Below are positions 6,930 through 16,397 of a stretch of DNA of 64,000 bases, in pieces. Location: the NCBI RefSeq assembly GCF_030908465.1, contig NZ_CP133078.1, positions 496,001-560,000 on the forward strand, in the 5' to 3' direction. A program made the translations under genes and the position numbers. Below the pieces are notes generated by a model. It ran no database searches. It saw only the letters and a program-made list of their open reading frames with translations, and had not been told where the DNA came from. This DNA comes from Anaerotignum sp. MB30-C6. GTDB taxonomy: Bacteria; Bacillota; Clostridia; Lachnospirales; Anaerotignaceae. Position 1 is the first letter of the stretch. Every line of letters begins with the position of its first letter.

Positions 6930-9272
6930 ATGGAGAAAAAGCAGACGATCAAAGTACCCATGATCGCGCTAAGGGGCTTAACGGTTTTCCCCAATATGGC
7001 AATTAGCTTTCCTGTCAGCAGACAACGGTCCTTGGATGCCGTTTCAGCGGCAGAAAGCAGCGGTGGCAAAGTGTTTTTGGTGGCGCAGATTGACCCTGCA
7101 ACACCTGACCCTGAACAGAAGGACTTATTTGAAATTGGCACATTATGTACCATCAAGCAAGTGCTGAAGCTACCGGGAAATGTAACCCATGTAATTGTTG
7201 AAGGGAAGGAACGTGGAAGATTAGAGGCAGTTTGGACGAAAAGCTCCTCTGACTTTGCAGAGATAACATCCTTAGAGCAAGACTTTATTGATGAACCCGA
7301 TGATTATTTGAGGGCGTATATGCGTGTGGCGACGGAAAGCTATGAAGAGTATATTAAATTTGTACCCAATAGTACTGCCACGGATCTTTTAAGCAGTGTA
7401 ACGGCTGCGGCTAAGCCCGGTAAGTTAGCTGACTTGATTGCGGCAGGCCTTGAGATTCCTTTTGATCGAAAACAGAAAATTTTAGAAATACTGAACCCCA
7501 TTGAGCGATTGGAATCCGTATTGGAAATCATGAAAACGGAGAAACAAATTTTAACGATTAAAAAAGAAATCGAGAGTAAGACGAAATCTCGTATTGAACA
7601 AAACCAGAGGGAATATTACCTGAGAGAGGAATTGAAGGTAATTCAAGAGGAGCTGGGTGACAAGGACGGTGTTGGGGCAGATGCCCAAAAGTACCGTAAA
7701 CAGCTGGAGGAAAAAAATCCTCCTGAAATGGTGAAGTTGGCAGTAGAAAAAGAAATCAACCGTATGTTGAAAATTCCCGTTACTTCCCCTGAGTCTAACG
7801 TTTCTAGAAACTATATTGAAACCTTATTAAGCTTACCTTGGAATGAAACCACACAAGAGAGTTTCGACTTGGCCAGTGCCGAGGAAATTTTAAATGAAGA
7901 CCATTATGGTTTGGCAAAAGTAAAGGAACGAATTTTGGAATACTTAGCAGTACGCAAGAATGTTCCAGAAGAAAGACCAACAATTCTTTGCTTGGTGGGC
8001 CCTCCTGGGGTGGGTAAAACATCCATTGCCCGTTCTGTGGCGAAGGCCTTAGACCGTAAATATATTAGAATGTCTTTGGGTGGCGTGAAGGATGAGGCGG
8101 AAATCAGAGGCCACAGAAAGACCTATATCGGTGCTATGCCAGGGCGTATTATTAATGCCATGAAACAAGTTGGAACGGTGAACCCTTTGATGCTTTTAGA
8201 CGAGATTGACAAATTGGGTGTTTCTCACAATGGCGACCCTTCTGCGGCTTTATTGGAAGTTTTGGATGGGGAGCAAAACAGTACCTTCCGTGATCATTTT
8301 ATTGAATTGCCTTATGATCTTTCCAAAGTGCTTTTTATGTGTACAGCAAATAGCTTAGACACCATACCAAGACCCCTTTTGGACAGAATGGAAGTGATTT
8401 CCCTTGGAAGCTATACTTCCCAAGAGAAGTTACATATCGCTAAGGAACACTTAATACGTAAACAGCGTCAACGCAATGGTTTAACTTTGACCCAGATAAA
8501 ATTCCGTGATGATGCCATTGCAAGTATCATTGATGGCTATACAAGGGAAGCTGGGGTTAGACAGCTTGAGAGAGTGATCGGCGAAGTGTGCAGAAAGACA
8601 GTGAAGTCTATTTTAAGCGGTGAGAAGAAATCCATTACGTTAACTGCAAAAAATTTAGAGAGTATTCTTGGAAAAAGGAAGTATTCCCAAGATACTATTT
8701 ATAAAAAACCTCAGGTGGGTATTGTTCGTGGCTTAGCATGGACATCAGTAGGTGGTACCACCCTTTCCATAGAGGTAAACGCCATGGATGGGGATGGTAA
8801 GTTTAAATTGACTGGAAATGTAGGCAAGGTTATGATGGAATCGGCGGAGGCGGCAATTAGCTATATCCGTTCTCAGGCAAAAAAGTTTGGCCTTCCTACA
8901 GATTTTTATAAGAAAAAAGACATACATATACATATCCCTGAAGGAGCAACGCCAAAGGATGGCCCTTCTGCAGGCATTACCATGGTAACGGCAATTCTTT
9001 CAGCATTAACAGGAGAGAATGTGCGTAATGATGTGGCAATGACAGGAGAAGTGACCATTCGAGGCAGAGTTCTTCCCATTGGAGGGCTGCAAGAAAAAGT
9101 TTTAGCTGCCAAAAAAGTTGGCATCAAGACGGTGGTTCTGCCTTGGGATAATGAAAAGGACTTGCTAGAAATCAATGAGGAAATCAAAGAGGATATGGAG
9201 TTTGTATTAGCGAAAACCATGGACGATGTAATAAAAGTTGCATTGGTGAAGGGAGCAGACCTATGGAAGTAA
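6930..9272 (+). CDS. lon: ATP-dependent protease La (Lon)
   Basis: 780 residues from ATG 6930, with AGAGGTGG upstream; an in-frame TTG at 6903 lies before that site. Order: N-terminal substrate-binding domain (about 1-200), coiled-coil, AAA+ module with Walker A GPPGVGKTS and Walker B LLLDEID, and a serine-lysine protease domain with catalytic Ser in DGPSAGITM and Lys in GGLQEKVLAAKK. It degrades misfolded and regulatory proteins in the cytoplasm. The gene ends inside engB with a 10-base overlap, so the two are translationally coupled. Confidence 0.96.
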   Translation: MEKKQTIKVPMIALRGLTVFPNMAISFPVSRQRSLDAVSAAESSGGKVFLVAQIDPATPDPEQKDLFEIGTLCTIKQVLKLPGNVTHVIVEGKERGRLEAVWTKSSSDFAEITSLEQDFIDEPDDYLRAYMRVATESYEEYIKFVPNSTATDLLSSVTAAAKPGKLADLIAAGLEIPFDRKQKILEILNPIERLESVLEIMKTEKQILTIKKEIESKTKSRIEQNQREYYLREELKVIQEELGDKDGVGADAQKYRKQLEEKNPPEMVKLAVEKEINRMLKIPVTSPESNVSRNYIETLLSLPWNETTQESFDLASAEEILNEDHYGLAKVKERILEYLAVRKNVPEERPTILCLVGPPGVGKTSIARSVAKALDRKYIRMSLGGVKDEAEIRGHRKTYIGAMPGRIINAMKQVGTVNPLMLLDEIDKLGVSHNGDPSAALLEVLDGEQNSTFRDHFIELPYDLSKVLFMCTANSLDTIPRPLLDRMEVISLGSYTSQEKLHIAKEHLIRKQRQRNGLTLTQIKFRDDAIASIIDGYTREAGVRQLERVIGEVCRKTVKSILSGEKKSITLTAKNLESILGKRKYSQDTIYKKPQVGIVRGLAWTSVGGTTLSIEVNAMDGDGKFKLTGNVGKVMMESAEAAISYIRSQAKKFGLPTDFYKKKDIHIHIPEGATPKDGPSAGITMVTAILSALTGENVRNDVAMTGEVTIRGRVLPIGGLQEKVLAAKKVGIKTVVLPWDNEKDLLEINEEIKEDMEFVLAKTMDDVIKVALVKGADLWK

Positions 9273-9847
9273 AAAACACTTCATTAGCGGCAATTGGAAC
9301 AAATTTTTCCCACTACCCTGTGGATGGGAAGGTTGAGGTTGCTTTTGTCGGAAAGTCGAATGTGGGGAAATCCACATTAATCAATGCAATTTTAGGACGT
9401 AAAGCATTGGCACGAACCAGCTCAAACCCTGGTAAAACAAGAACAATTAACTTTTACGATGTGAACGATCAGATGTATGTTGTAGACTTGCCTGGGTATG
9501 GATATGCAAAAGCACCCAAAACAGAAATTGAAAAATGGGGGAAAATGATAGAAGAATATCTGGAAAAAAGGGAAGAATTAAGAGCCATCATTCTTTTAAT
9601 TGATATTCGCCATGAGCCCGGTAAAAACGACGTTATGATGTATGATTGGTTAAAGCATTATGGATATGACATCATTATCGCTGCCACAAAGTCTGATAAG
9701 CTTAACAGAAGCCAAATTCCAAAGCACTTATCTGTAATTAGAAAGGCACTGGGCCTTGGAGCAGAAGACATTTTGATTCCCTTTTCAGGAGAGAAGAAAA
9801 CGGGTGTTGATGAGCTTTGGGAAGTAATTGAAAAATTTTTAGACTAA
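9263..9847 (+). CDS. engB: Ribosome biogenesis GTPase EngB (YsxC)
   Basis: 194 residues, the normal size. GTPase motifs: G1 GKSNVGKST, G3 DLPGYG, G4 TKSD; the G2 region contains the expected PGKTRTINF. EngB assists late 50S subunit assembly and is usually essential. It overlaps the 3' end of lon by 10 bases and is followed by a strong hairpin. Confidence 0.95.
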   Translation: MEVKNTSLAAIGTNFSHYPVDGKVEVAFVGKSNVGKSTLINAILGRKALARTSSNPGKTRTINFYDVNDQMYVVDLPGYGYAKAPKTEIEKWGKMIEEYLEKREELRAIILLIDIRHEPGKNDVMMYDWLKHYGYDIIIAATKSDKLNRSQIPKHLSVIRKALGLGAEDILIPFSGEKKTGVDELWEVIEKFLD

Positions 9848-9849
9848 GA

Positions 9850-9890
9850 TTAAAGCACTTACAGTTAATGTAAGTGCTTTAAATTTTAAA
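9850..9890 (+). terminator. Hairpin terminator after engB
   Basis: A perfect 14-bp stem, TTAAAGCACTTACA (9850-9863) with TGTAAGTGCTTTAA (9869-9882), 5-base loop, followed by a modest T stretch. Confidence 0.75.
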
Positions 9891-9988
9891 CATTTAAGAA
9901 TTCTTAATAAATTGTGAAAGAATTCCAAAAAAGAGTTCGCTATACTAATGATAAAGGAATTATAATATTTATTTTTGGAGGTAATACT

Positions 9989-10516
9989 ATGACGAACAAG
10001 AAAAACACATTTTTTACTTTTTGTTGCTCCTTAGTTCCGGGAGCAGGAGAAATGTACATGGGACTTTATAAGCAGGGTATAAGCCTGATGCTGGTATTTT
10101 GGGGTGTAGGGGCCATTGGTGGCTGGGCAGGTTTGGAGTTGCTATGGGCCATAATTCCCGTTGTTTGGTTTTATAGCTTTTTTCATACCCACAATTTACG
10201 TAGTATGTCGGAAGAGGAATTTTCATCTGTGGAGGATAAGTACCTGATTTACAACGATTTTGACCTTGATCAGGCAGATGAAGCGTTGAAAAGAAATAAG
10301 AAGGTTGTTGCAGGGGCATTGATTTTCTTCGGTGTTTGTATGGTTGTACAAATGGGCATGAATTTGGTGGATCCTTATTTTAACGGAGTTTTGTGGGAGA
10401 TTGCTCATAGACTGAATCGTAACGCTGTACGCATCATTGTTGCAGTGGCTGCTATTTGGGGTGGTTTACACTTGTTAAGAGGCACAAAAGCTGAAACCAC
10501 AGAAGAAGGAGCATAA
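9989..10516 (+). CDS. Small multi-pass membrane protein, TM2-like
   Basis: 175 residues from ATG 9989, preceded by TTTGGAGGT; an upstream TTG-type frame from 9914 lacks its own site. The N terminus has CCSLVPGAGEMYMG, the Pro-Gly-Ala-Gly pattern of TM2-type domains, followed by membrane helices at about 18-60. A polar acidic stretch and two further helices (about 100-165) follow. Function unknown; related proteins are often annotated as TM2 or LiaF-like membrane proteins. It forms its own transcription unit with a terminator at both ends. Confidence 0.65.
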   Translation: MTNKKNTFFTFCCSLVPGAGEMYMGLYKQGISLMLVFWGVGAIGGWAGLELLWAIIPVVWFYSFFHTHNLRSMSEEEFSSVEDKYLIYNDFDLDQADEALKRNKKVVAGALIFFGVCMVVQMGMNLVDPYFNGVLWEIAHRLNRNAVRIIVAVAAIWGGLHLLRGTKAETTEEGA

Positions 10517-10543
10517 CAGTTTAAAAATATAGAATTGGATTAA

Positions 10544-10576
10544 GGTTTCGAGACGAAAAGTTTCGAAGCCTTTTTT
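10544..10576 (+). terminator. Terminator after TM2-like gene
   Basis: GGTTTCGAGAC (10544-10554) pairs with GTTTCGAAGCC (10560-10570) with two G-T pairs, followed by six T. Confidence 0.85.
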
Positions 10577-10674
10577 ATTGAAACGTAATATAGTGTTTTC
10601 ATGGATTTATTTTTGGTTTGTAAAAAATACAAGATGTGTTTCAAAATATTCCATAGTTCTTTTTTAAAAAACTG

Positions 10675-10704
10675 TTGACGTAGTATTAAATACTATTATA
10701 GAAT
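10675..10704 (+). promoter_or_regulatory. degV promoter containing a FapR-like palindrome
   Basis: TTGACG (10675-10680) and TATAGAAT (10697-10704) form a sigma-A type promoter. The spacer is almost exactly the palindrome TAGTATT-A-AATACTA (10681-10695). Its core TAGTA-N5-TACTA equals the core of the FapR operator (TTAGTA-N5-TACTAA), although the outermost bases differ. Confidence 0.6.
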
Positions 10705-10763
10705 GGGATGAGGTTTAGGATGATTATCATTGGCTTTTGCCGTTTTTTAAAGGAGGAAGAAAC

Positions 10764-11603
10764 ATGGTACAGATTATTACGGACAGCACTTGCGATTTAT
10801 CTCGAGAAAGATTGGCGCAGATTGGTGCTGTATGTGTACCTTTAACGGTGCATTTTGGAGATCAGACTTTTATTGATGGTGAAAACCTAACGGCGGAGGA
10901 ATTTTATCATAAACTTAGAACTCAGGATGAAATTCCAACCACAGCACAACCTACACCTCTCTCTTTCGAAGAAGCTTTTCAAAAGATTTTGGATAAAGGG
11001 GATGACGTGCTTTGCGTACTTTTGGGAAGCAAATTAAGTGGAACGGTACAGTCTGCCAATATTGCGAAAGAATCCTTGGAAAGCGATAAAATTTGGATAT
11101 TAGACACGGATACCACTTGTGCCAGCTTAGGGCTTTTAGTTGAAATTGCGGCGAAACGTGCTAAAGAAGGAGCAACTGCGGAAGAATTGTTCCATGAAAT
11201 GAAAGAACTTTCAGGCAGAGCAAAGGTTTACTGCGCAATGGAAACTTTAAAATATGTTAGAAAAGGTGGACGTTTATCTGGCACTGCAGCAATTGTAGGG
11301 ACCATGTTAAATTTGCACCCTATAGTTACAACGGAAGATGGCTTAGTTATAAACATTGCAAAGGCAAAGGGAAAGAAGCGAATGTTTTCTAAGATGAAAG
11401 AGTTGGTTATGGCTAATGGCGTAGACGAATCTTATCCAATTATGTTTTCTCAGGGTGAGGGGAGCGATAATTTAGCGAAGTTGAAAGAATGCTTTGCAGA
11501 GGAATTTGATATTTCTGATTGCCTTGATGGGGATATTGGGCCCGTTGTTGGTACACATGCAGGTCCTGGTGCCGTAGCAGTTGGGATTATTGCAAAGAAA
11601 TAA
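10764..11603 (+). CDS. DegV family fatty-acid-binding protein
   Basis: 279 residues from ATG 10764 with AAAGGAGGAAG upstream. The family signature is clear: ITDSTCDL at the N terminus, TTAQPTP, LGSKLSGT and a C-terminal GPVVGTHAGPGAVAVG. DegV/FakB proteins bind a fatty acid; FakB forms hand it to the kinase FakA for phospholipid synthesis (family knowledge). No fakA is present here, so this may be a FakB or an orphan DegV. The promoter palindrome suggests control by a lipid-responsive repressor (inference). Confidence 0.9.
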   Translation: MVQIITDSTCDLSRERLAQIGAVCVPLTVHFGDQTFIDGENLTAEEFYHKLRTQDEIPTTAQPTPLSFEEAFQKILDKGDDVLCVLLGSKLSGTVQSANIAKESLESDKIWILDTDTTCASLGLLVEIAAKRAKEGATAEELFHEMKELSGRAKVYCAMETLKYVRKGGRLSGTAAIVGTMLNLHPIVTTEDGLVINIAKAKGKKRMFSKMKELVMANGVDESYPIMFSQGEGSDNLAKLKECFAEEFDISDCLDGDIGPVVGTHAGPGAVAVGIIAKK

Positions 11604-11620
11604 AACTAGAGTTTTAATTG

Positions 11621-11657
11621 AGCAGACACTGTAAATCATATCAGTGTCTGCTTTTTT
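11621..11657 (+). terminator. Terminator after degV
   Basis: AGCAGACACTG (11621-11631) and CAGTGTCTGCT (11642-11652) form a perfect 11-bp stem followed by five T. Confidence 0.9.
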
Positions 11658-11861
11658 GAATGCATTACTTGTGCAGGGTTAACCATGGAGGTAGTTTATA
11701 AGGGAATTCATATGGGTATAAGATCCCTTATGATTTAAAGAGTGGAGGAACTATGCCCTTGGCTAGTTTCTAAGAAATCCAAAGGGAGGGGGAAGAAGCC
11801 CATCTTTTCTTCGTATAGAAAGCATGATATACTGTGGTAAAGTATGACAGGAGGCAGAAAA

Positions 11862-13031
11862 ATGACAGAAAAATTATATTATCGTGATGCGTATGCAACA
11901 AAATTTACAGCCTGTGTTCTTTCTTGTGAAGCGGTAAAAGGTGGCTGTTATCATATTATTTTGGACAAGACTTTATTCTATCCTGAGGGTGGCGGACAGC
12001 CTGGTGATCAGGGGATATTAGGTGGCGTTGTAATTTTTGATGTACATGAAAAAAATGGGGACATCATTCATTATGGGGAGAAACCTTTGGAAGTTGGCAT
12101 AGAGGTTAACGGTGAGATTGACTGGAAGCATCGCTTCGATTTGATGCAAAATCATTCAGGGGAGCATATTATTTCGGGGATCATTTGCAAAAAATACAAT
12201 TGTGATAATGTTGGATTTCATATGGGTAAGGATAGCATTACCATTGATTTCAACACACAAATCCCTACGGAGGATTTGCCTTGGCTAGAGGAGAAGGCCA
12301 ATGAGGCAATTTGGAAAAATACGCCAATAGCCATATCCTATCCCAACAAAGGGGATTTAGAGGCGCTGGAATATCGAAGTAAAATAGAACTTGCAGGAGA
12401 AGTACGGATTGTACAAGCGGGGGAATACGATTGCTGTGCTTGTTGCGGAACCCATGTAAAGCTTGCAGGGGAAATTGGTATGATAAAGGTCATTGGTGCG
12501 CAGAATTATAAGGGTGGAACCCGATTGGAGCTGCTTTGCGGCAAGAGAGGGTTATCAAATTATAGAAACGTTCATCAGGCTGCTAGTGAGGTTGGCAGAG
12601 CCCTTTCTGTTCCCGCAGAAAACATTTCCAAGGGGGTAAACAAGCTCCTTCTGGAGAAAGATACATTGATTCAGGAGATGAAAAAATGGAAGTGGGATTC
12701 TTTTTTAAATAAAATTGAGAAGTTGCCAGAGGATGGGGAAAACGTACTAATTCTGGAAGAAGGCTTAAATGGAAGGGACATGACAGCATTGGCGGACTTG
12801 GCGGCGGAAAAGAATGACGGTCGTGCCATGGTTTTAACCCCTTCTGATAATGGGTTTGCTTTTGTTTTGGTGAGCCGTAAAATGGATGCCCGCAAGATTG
12901 CAGAGGAACTGAAGAAAGACTTTGATTGTAAAGGTGGCGGGAAAGACCAAGCTGTGCAAGGAAAACTAAGTGGAAATGAAGATGAAGTTGTGCGTTATTT
13001 TGTGGATAAAGGTTATATTCTGGTAAAGTAA
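11862..13031 (+). CDS. AlaX-type alanyl-tRNA editing protein with DHHA1 domain
   Basis: 389 residues from ATG 11862; AGGAGG at 11850 excludes the ATG at 11844. The N-terminal beta-barrel with PEGGGQPGD is followed by the editing site: NHSGEH (HxxxH) and CCACCGTH (CxxxH), which together bind zinc and hydrolyse Ser- or Gly-tRNA(Ala). The C terminus carries a DHHA1 domain ending in GGGKDQAVQGKL. This is a free-standing long-form relative of the AlaRS editing half. It is a single gene; a -10-like TATACT is at about 11828. Confidence 0.88.
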   Translation: MTEKLYYRDAYATKFTACVLSCEAVKGGCYHIILDKTLFYPEGGGQPGDQGILGGVVIFDVHEKNGDIIHYGEKPLEVGIEVNGEIDWKHRFDLMQNHSGEHIISGIICKKYNCDNVGFHMGKDSITIDFNTQIPTEDLPWLEEKANEAIWKNTPIAISYPNKGDLEALEYRSKIELAGEVRIVQAGEYDCCACCGTHVKLAGEIGMIKVIGAQNYKGGTRLELLCGKRGLSNYRNVHQAASEVGRALSVPAENISKGVNKLLLEKDTLIQEMKKWKWDSFLNKIEKLPEDGENVLILEEGLNGRDMTALADLAAEKNDGRAMVLTPSDNGFAFVLVSRKMDARKIAEELKKDFDCKGGGKDQAVQGKLSGNEDEVVRYFVDKGYILVK

Positions 13032-13200
13032 GTATAGCTGGGGTAATTGTCTATCTGTAGGGGAAGGTTACTAAAGAGGACAGGAAAGAAGGCAGTCTAA
13101 TCAAGTTTTGTGCACTAAAGAGAATTTTCAGACAATGAAATTCGTCGCCTTTGGTTTCACTTTCTATCTTTAAAAGCTTGTATGAAATGAGCTTTTAACA

Positions 13201-13220
13201 AAGACTGACGTCTTTTTTGC
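13201..13220 (+). terminator. Weak terminator in spacer before pepP
   Basis: AAGAC/GTCTT stem (13201-13214) followed by six T. Just upstream TAAAAGCT (13171-13178) pairs with AGCTTTTA (13190-13197). The rest of the 290-base spacer shows nothing recognisable. Confidence 0.5.
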
Positions 13221-13320
13221 AGTCATAAAATTAATAAAGTCTTTAGATTTTTATTAGAGTTTCTTAGAATTCGGAAAAAAGATTTATGGTAATATAAACG
13301 AGAAAGGTTTGGTGGTTCAC

Positions 13321-14571
13321 GTGGGAAACTTTCAAAAAAACAGAGAAAAACTAGAAGGTCTTTTGGAAGAAAATAGTGCTGCCCTTGTTTTTGCAGGGCA
13401 GGCACCTTATAAGCGAGGGGATGAGCAGTATCCTTTTTCTCCTGACCGAAACTTTTACTATGTTACGGGCATAGAGAGGGAAAATTGTATATTCTTTACG
13501 GCGAAGACAACTTCTGGGGTTACTACAACTTTATATATCCCCCGTGACAATGGAATTTTAGCCAAATGGGTGGGTGCAAATATTACAACTGAGGAAGCAA
13601 GGCAAGAATCGGGGATTGAAAACATCGAATTTATTGATAGTTTTCGTACGGATTTTGCGGCATTTCTTTTCAAGCATAACATCAAAACTGTGTATTTGGA
13701 CTTAGAAAACAGGGATTGGAATGCACTGCCATCTACCGCCCTTTCTTTTGCCAATGAGCTAGGAGAAAGATTCCCAGGTTTAAACCTGCAGGATTTATAC
13801 CCTATTTTTAGTGACTTAAGGTTAATCAAAGAAGAATGGGAATTGGAACGTATGCGAAAGGCCATGCATATTACGGAAGAAGGCTTTTATGCTATGATGG
13901 AGAACGCCCGTGGTGGCATGATGGAATACGAAATTGAGGCATATTTTGATTTTACTTTGACCAAAAATGGCGTAAGGCAAAAGGCTTTTCAGACTATTGC
14001 GGCGGCGGGGAAACGAGGCACCATTCTCCATTATGTAGAAAATAATCAGCCAACCAAAGATGGTGACTTGATACTGGTTGATGCTGGGGCGCAGGTGGGA
14101 TGGTACAACGGGGATATAACCCGCACATTCCCAGTGAGTGGTAAATTTACCGATAGACAAAAAGAGGTATACAACATTGTTTTGGCGGGACAGAAAAAAG
14201 TCATTGAAACCATTCGACCGGGGGTTCCCTTTACCCGTTTAAACGAACTTTTAAAAGAGCATTACCTTGAGGAACTAAAAAAGCTAGGCTTGGTTGAAAC
14301 CATGGAAGACGTTTCCAAGTACTATTACCATGGTGTTAGCCACTATTTAGGGGCAGAGACCCATGATATTGGACGATATATGGATCGGGATTTACAGGCA
14401 GGCATGGTTCTTACTGTGGAACCTGGGTTATATATTGATGAATGGGATATAGGCATTCGCATAGAAGACGATGTTTTGGTGACGGCTGAGGGTTGTGAAG
14501 TAATGACACAAAACATGATTCGTACCGTTGAGGAAATTGAAGGGTTCATGGCGAAAGGTAGAGAAGCATGA
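13321..14571 (+). CDS. pepP: Xaa-Pro aminopeptidase, peptidase family M24B
   Basis: About 416 residues. The start is uncertain: GTG 13321 (GGTGG just upstream), GTG 13312 and TTG 13309 are all possible. An N-terminal AMP_N domain (about 1-130) precedes the pita-bread M24 domain. Metal ligands can be seen in VDAGAQVGWYNGDITRTFP (two Asp), the His of HGVSHYLG, the Glu of TVEPGLY and the Glu of GIRIEDDVL. It removes N-terminal residues before proline. Its ATGA overlap with the next gene shows an operon. Confidence 0.92.
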   Translation: MGNFQKNREKLEGLLEENSAALVFAGQAPYKRGDEQYPFSPDRNFYYVTGIERENCIFFTAKTTSGVTTTLYIPRDNGILAKWVGANITTEEARQESGIENIEFIDSFRTDFAAFLFKHNIKTVYLDLENRDWNALPSTALSFANELGERFPGLNLQDLYPIFSDLRLIKEEWELERMRKAMHITEEGFYAMMENARGGMMEYEIEAYFDFTLTKNGVRQKAFQTIAAAGKRGTILHYVENNQPTKDGDLILVDAGAQVGWYNGDITRTFPVSGKFTDRQKEVYNIVLAGQKKVIETIRPGVPFTRLNELLKEHYLEELKKLGLVETMEDVSKYYYHGVSHYLGAETHDIGRYMDRDLQAGMVLTVEPGLYIDEWDIGIRIEDDVLVTAEGCEVMTQNMIRTVEEIEGFMAKGREA

Positions 14572-15284
14572 GCTTGAAAGAGACAGACTTATATGAACCC
14601 ATACGAAGTTTTTTAGAAGATGAGGGATACCAAGTTCAGGCGGAAGTGAAGCATTGCGATATTGCTGCTGTGAAGGATGGAGAAACCCTAATCATAGAGT
14701 TGAAAAAGAGTTTTAATCTAAAGTTGGTGTATCAAGCCTTGGATCGACAAAGTTTAACGGATCAGGTTTTTGTTGCGATTCCTCGCCCTAAAAAAGGGCA
14801 GAGGGACAGGACTTGGAAGGATATGATAAAGCTTTTAAAGCGTTTGGAGCTAGGGCTAATTACCGTTGCCTTAGATAGCCCATTGCAAACCGTTGATGTG
14901 GTATTAGAGCCTTCTGATAGCTTAGTGCGGAAAAATCGAAAGAAGCAAGAACGATTACAAGCAGAGATAGAAAATCGGCATATTGCAGAGAATATAGGCG
15001 GTATGACCAGGCGGAAAATCATGACTGCATATCGGGAAAAGGCCATTGAGCTTTGTTGTATCATAGAGCAGTTTGATGAGATTGCCATAAAGGAATTACG
15101 GCAGATGGGAAAAGGAGAGAAATATCCTTCCATATTGCAAAGTAATGTGTATCAATGGTTTGAAAGAATAGAAAAGGGTGTTTACCGCCTTTCTTCAGAT
15201 GGCCTAGAAACGTTGGAGTCTTTGGACTATGAAAAGGCCGTTTGTTATTATAGAGCTGTGTATAGAAAGGAAAAAAGAAAATGA
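14568..15284 (+). CDS. DUF2161 protein with PD-(D/E)XK nuclease-like fold
   Basis: 238 residues. The first half has an endonuclease-like core: an Asp in CDIAAVKDG followed by LIIELKKS (E-x-K), the PD-(D/E)XK pattern. The second half is a basic helical region followed by a winged-helix-like C terminus (YPSILQSNVYQWFERIEKGVYRL type). DUF2161 proteins are uncharacterised. It overlaps pepP and the YccF gene by 4 bases at each end, so the three are one operon. Confidence 0.78.
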   Translation: MSLKETDLYEPIRSFLEDEGYQVQAEVKHCDIAAVKDGETLIIELKKSFNLKLVYQALDRQSLTDQVFVAIPRPKKGQRDRTWKDMIKLLKRLELGLITVALDSPLQTVDVVLEPSDSLVRKNRKKQERLQAEIENRHIAENIGGMTRRKIMTAYREKAIELCCIIEQFDEIAIKELRQMGKGEKYPSILQSNVYQWFERIEKGVYRLSSDGLETLESLDYEKAVCYYRAVYRKEKRK

Positions 15285-15649
15285 GTATTTTAGGCAATGT
15301 ACTTTGGCTGATTTTCGGTGGACTTTTTTCGGCAATTGGTTGGTTTTTGGCAGGAGTCGTCTGTTGTATCACGATAATTGGAATACCCATTGGCCTACAA
15401 TGTTTTAAGTTTGCCAAGATGGTAATTTGGCCTTTTGGAACACAAATTGAGTATGGAAACTTAAATTCTGGGTCAATTATTCTAAATGTGATTTGGATTA
15501 TATTCTGTGGAATTGAACTGGCAATGGGCTCTTTGGTTTTGGGAATTGCATGCTGTGTAACCATTATTGGGATACCATTTGGCATTCAGCATTTTAAATT
15601 TGTGGGTCTTGCATTGTTACCTTTTGGTGCACAAATTCGCAGATTTTAA
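15281..15649 (+). CDS. YccF domain inner-membrane protein
   Basis: 122 residues with two YccF repeats, each with a hydrophobic stretch and the motif TIIGIP(I/F)G: residues about 25-45 and 86-106. The segments around WPFG and LPFG are typical. Four membrane segments are predicted. YccF proteins have no established function; some are linked to CvpA-like or transport functions by neighbourhood only. Last gene of the pepP operon. Confidence 0.85.
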   Translation: MSILGNVLWLIFGGLFSAIGWFLAGVVCCITIIGIPIGLQCFKFAKMVIWPFGTQIEYGNLNSGSIILNVIWIIFCGIELAMGSLVLGIACCVTIIGIPFGIQHFKFVGLALLPFGAQIRRF

Positions 15650-15680
15650 TAAATTATTTTAAAAAAGAGAGGGATAAAAG

Positions 15681-16001
15681 ATGATTGTAACAACAACAAA
15701 TGGTATTGAAGGCAAAGAAATTGTAGCTTACAAAGGAATCGTATTTGGTGAGGTAATTGCAGGTGTGAACTTTGTAAAGGACTTTGTGGCAGGCTTAAGT
15801 AACTTTTTTGGTGGAAGATCTGGTACATATGAAGAAGAATTGATTAATGCAAGGGAAAATGCTATTGCAGAAATGGTGAAAAGAGCTGCCGATATGGGAG
15901 CCAATGCCATTGTTGGCGTAGATGTTGATTATGAAGTTTTAGGAACTGACAACGGAATGTTAATGGTTACTGTTTCCGGTACTGCAGTGGTTTGTAATTA
16001 A
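15681..16001 (+). CDS. YbjQ family (UPF0145) protein
   Basis: 106 residues, the normal length. The family pattern is complete: [24 protein letters not shown], an Arg-Glu-rich helix and [15 protein letters not shown] near the C terminus. The fold is an oligomeric beta-rich domain sometimes called heavy-metal-binding, but the role is unknown. GAGAGGG precedes the ATG. It is 31 bases downstream of the YccF gene and may be co-transcribed. Confidence 0.9.
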   Translation: MIVTTTNGIEGKEIVAYKGIVFGEVIAGVNFVKDFVAGLSNFFGGRSGTYEEELINARENAIAEMVKRAADMGANAIVGVDVDYEVLGTDNGMLMVTVSGTAVVCN

Positions 16002-16058
16002 ACTAAACTTTTAGAAATTGAAGTGTTTAGGGGTAAAAAGAATAGCTAAATGAAAAAG

Positions 16059-16095
16059 GAAGTGCCTCAACGATTTACGGGGGCACTTCTTCAAT
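16059..16095 (+). terminator. Hairpin after ybjQ
   Basis: GAAGTGCC (16059-16066) pairs with GGCACTTC (16082-16089), followed by a short T-containing tail. The tail is weak. Confidence 0.5.
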
Positions 16096-16346
16096 TTAGG
16101 TAAAATACTACTTTAAACAAAGCAAATGTAATGTCTTTCATCTAGAAAAGCTGATGCTGCTTTTTGGGAAAGTCAAAAACAAAGGGTTTCATTGTTCATA
16201 ATATTTTAACAAGAGCATATTTTTTGAAGTAAATAAAGATGATGGGAGCGGTATATTTGAAACGGTAAACAAGGATTTTCGAATTAAGTAAATGGCAAGG
16301 TTAAGTGGCAACCTAGAGATTTTAAGCTTTGGCTAATGGATAATAT
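16096..16346 (+). other. Unassigned spacer
   Basis: An AT-rich stretch between two convergent transcription units with no ORF of protein-like composition, no repeat and no RNA motif that I can recognise. Confidence 0.4.
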
Positions 16347-16379
16347 AAAAAGCAGATACAAGTTTGTATCTGCTTTTTA
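16347..16379. terminator. Bidirectional terminator
   Basis: AAAAAGCAGATACAA and TTGTATCTGCTTTTT form a near-perfect stem with a 2-4 base loop, flanked by A and T runs, placed between convergent genes. Confidence 0.85.
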
Positions 16380-16397
16380 ATATACTTTAGTTCATCA

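Noticed and set aside
11698..11785. 8-bp inverted repeat and a six-codon ORF after GGAGGAACT upstream of the AlaX gene
   Set aside because: A likely promoter -10 lies downstream at about 11828, so this stretch may not be in the AlaX leader; too little to support a regulatory call.
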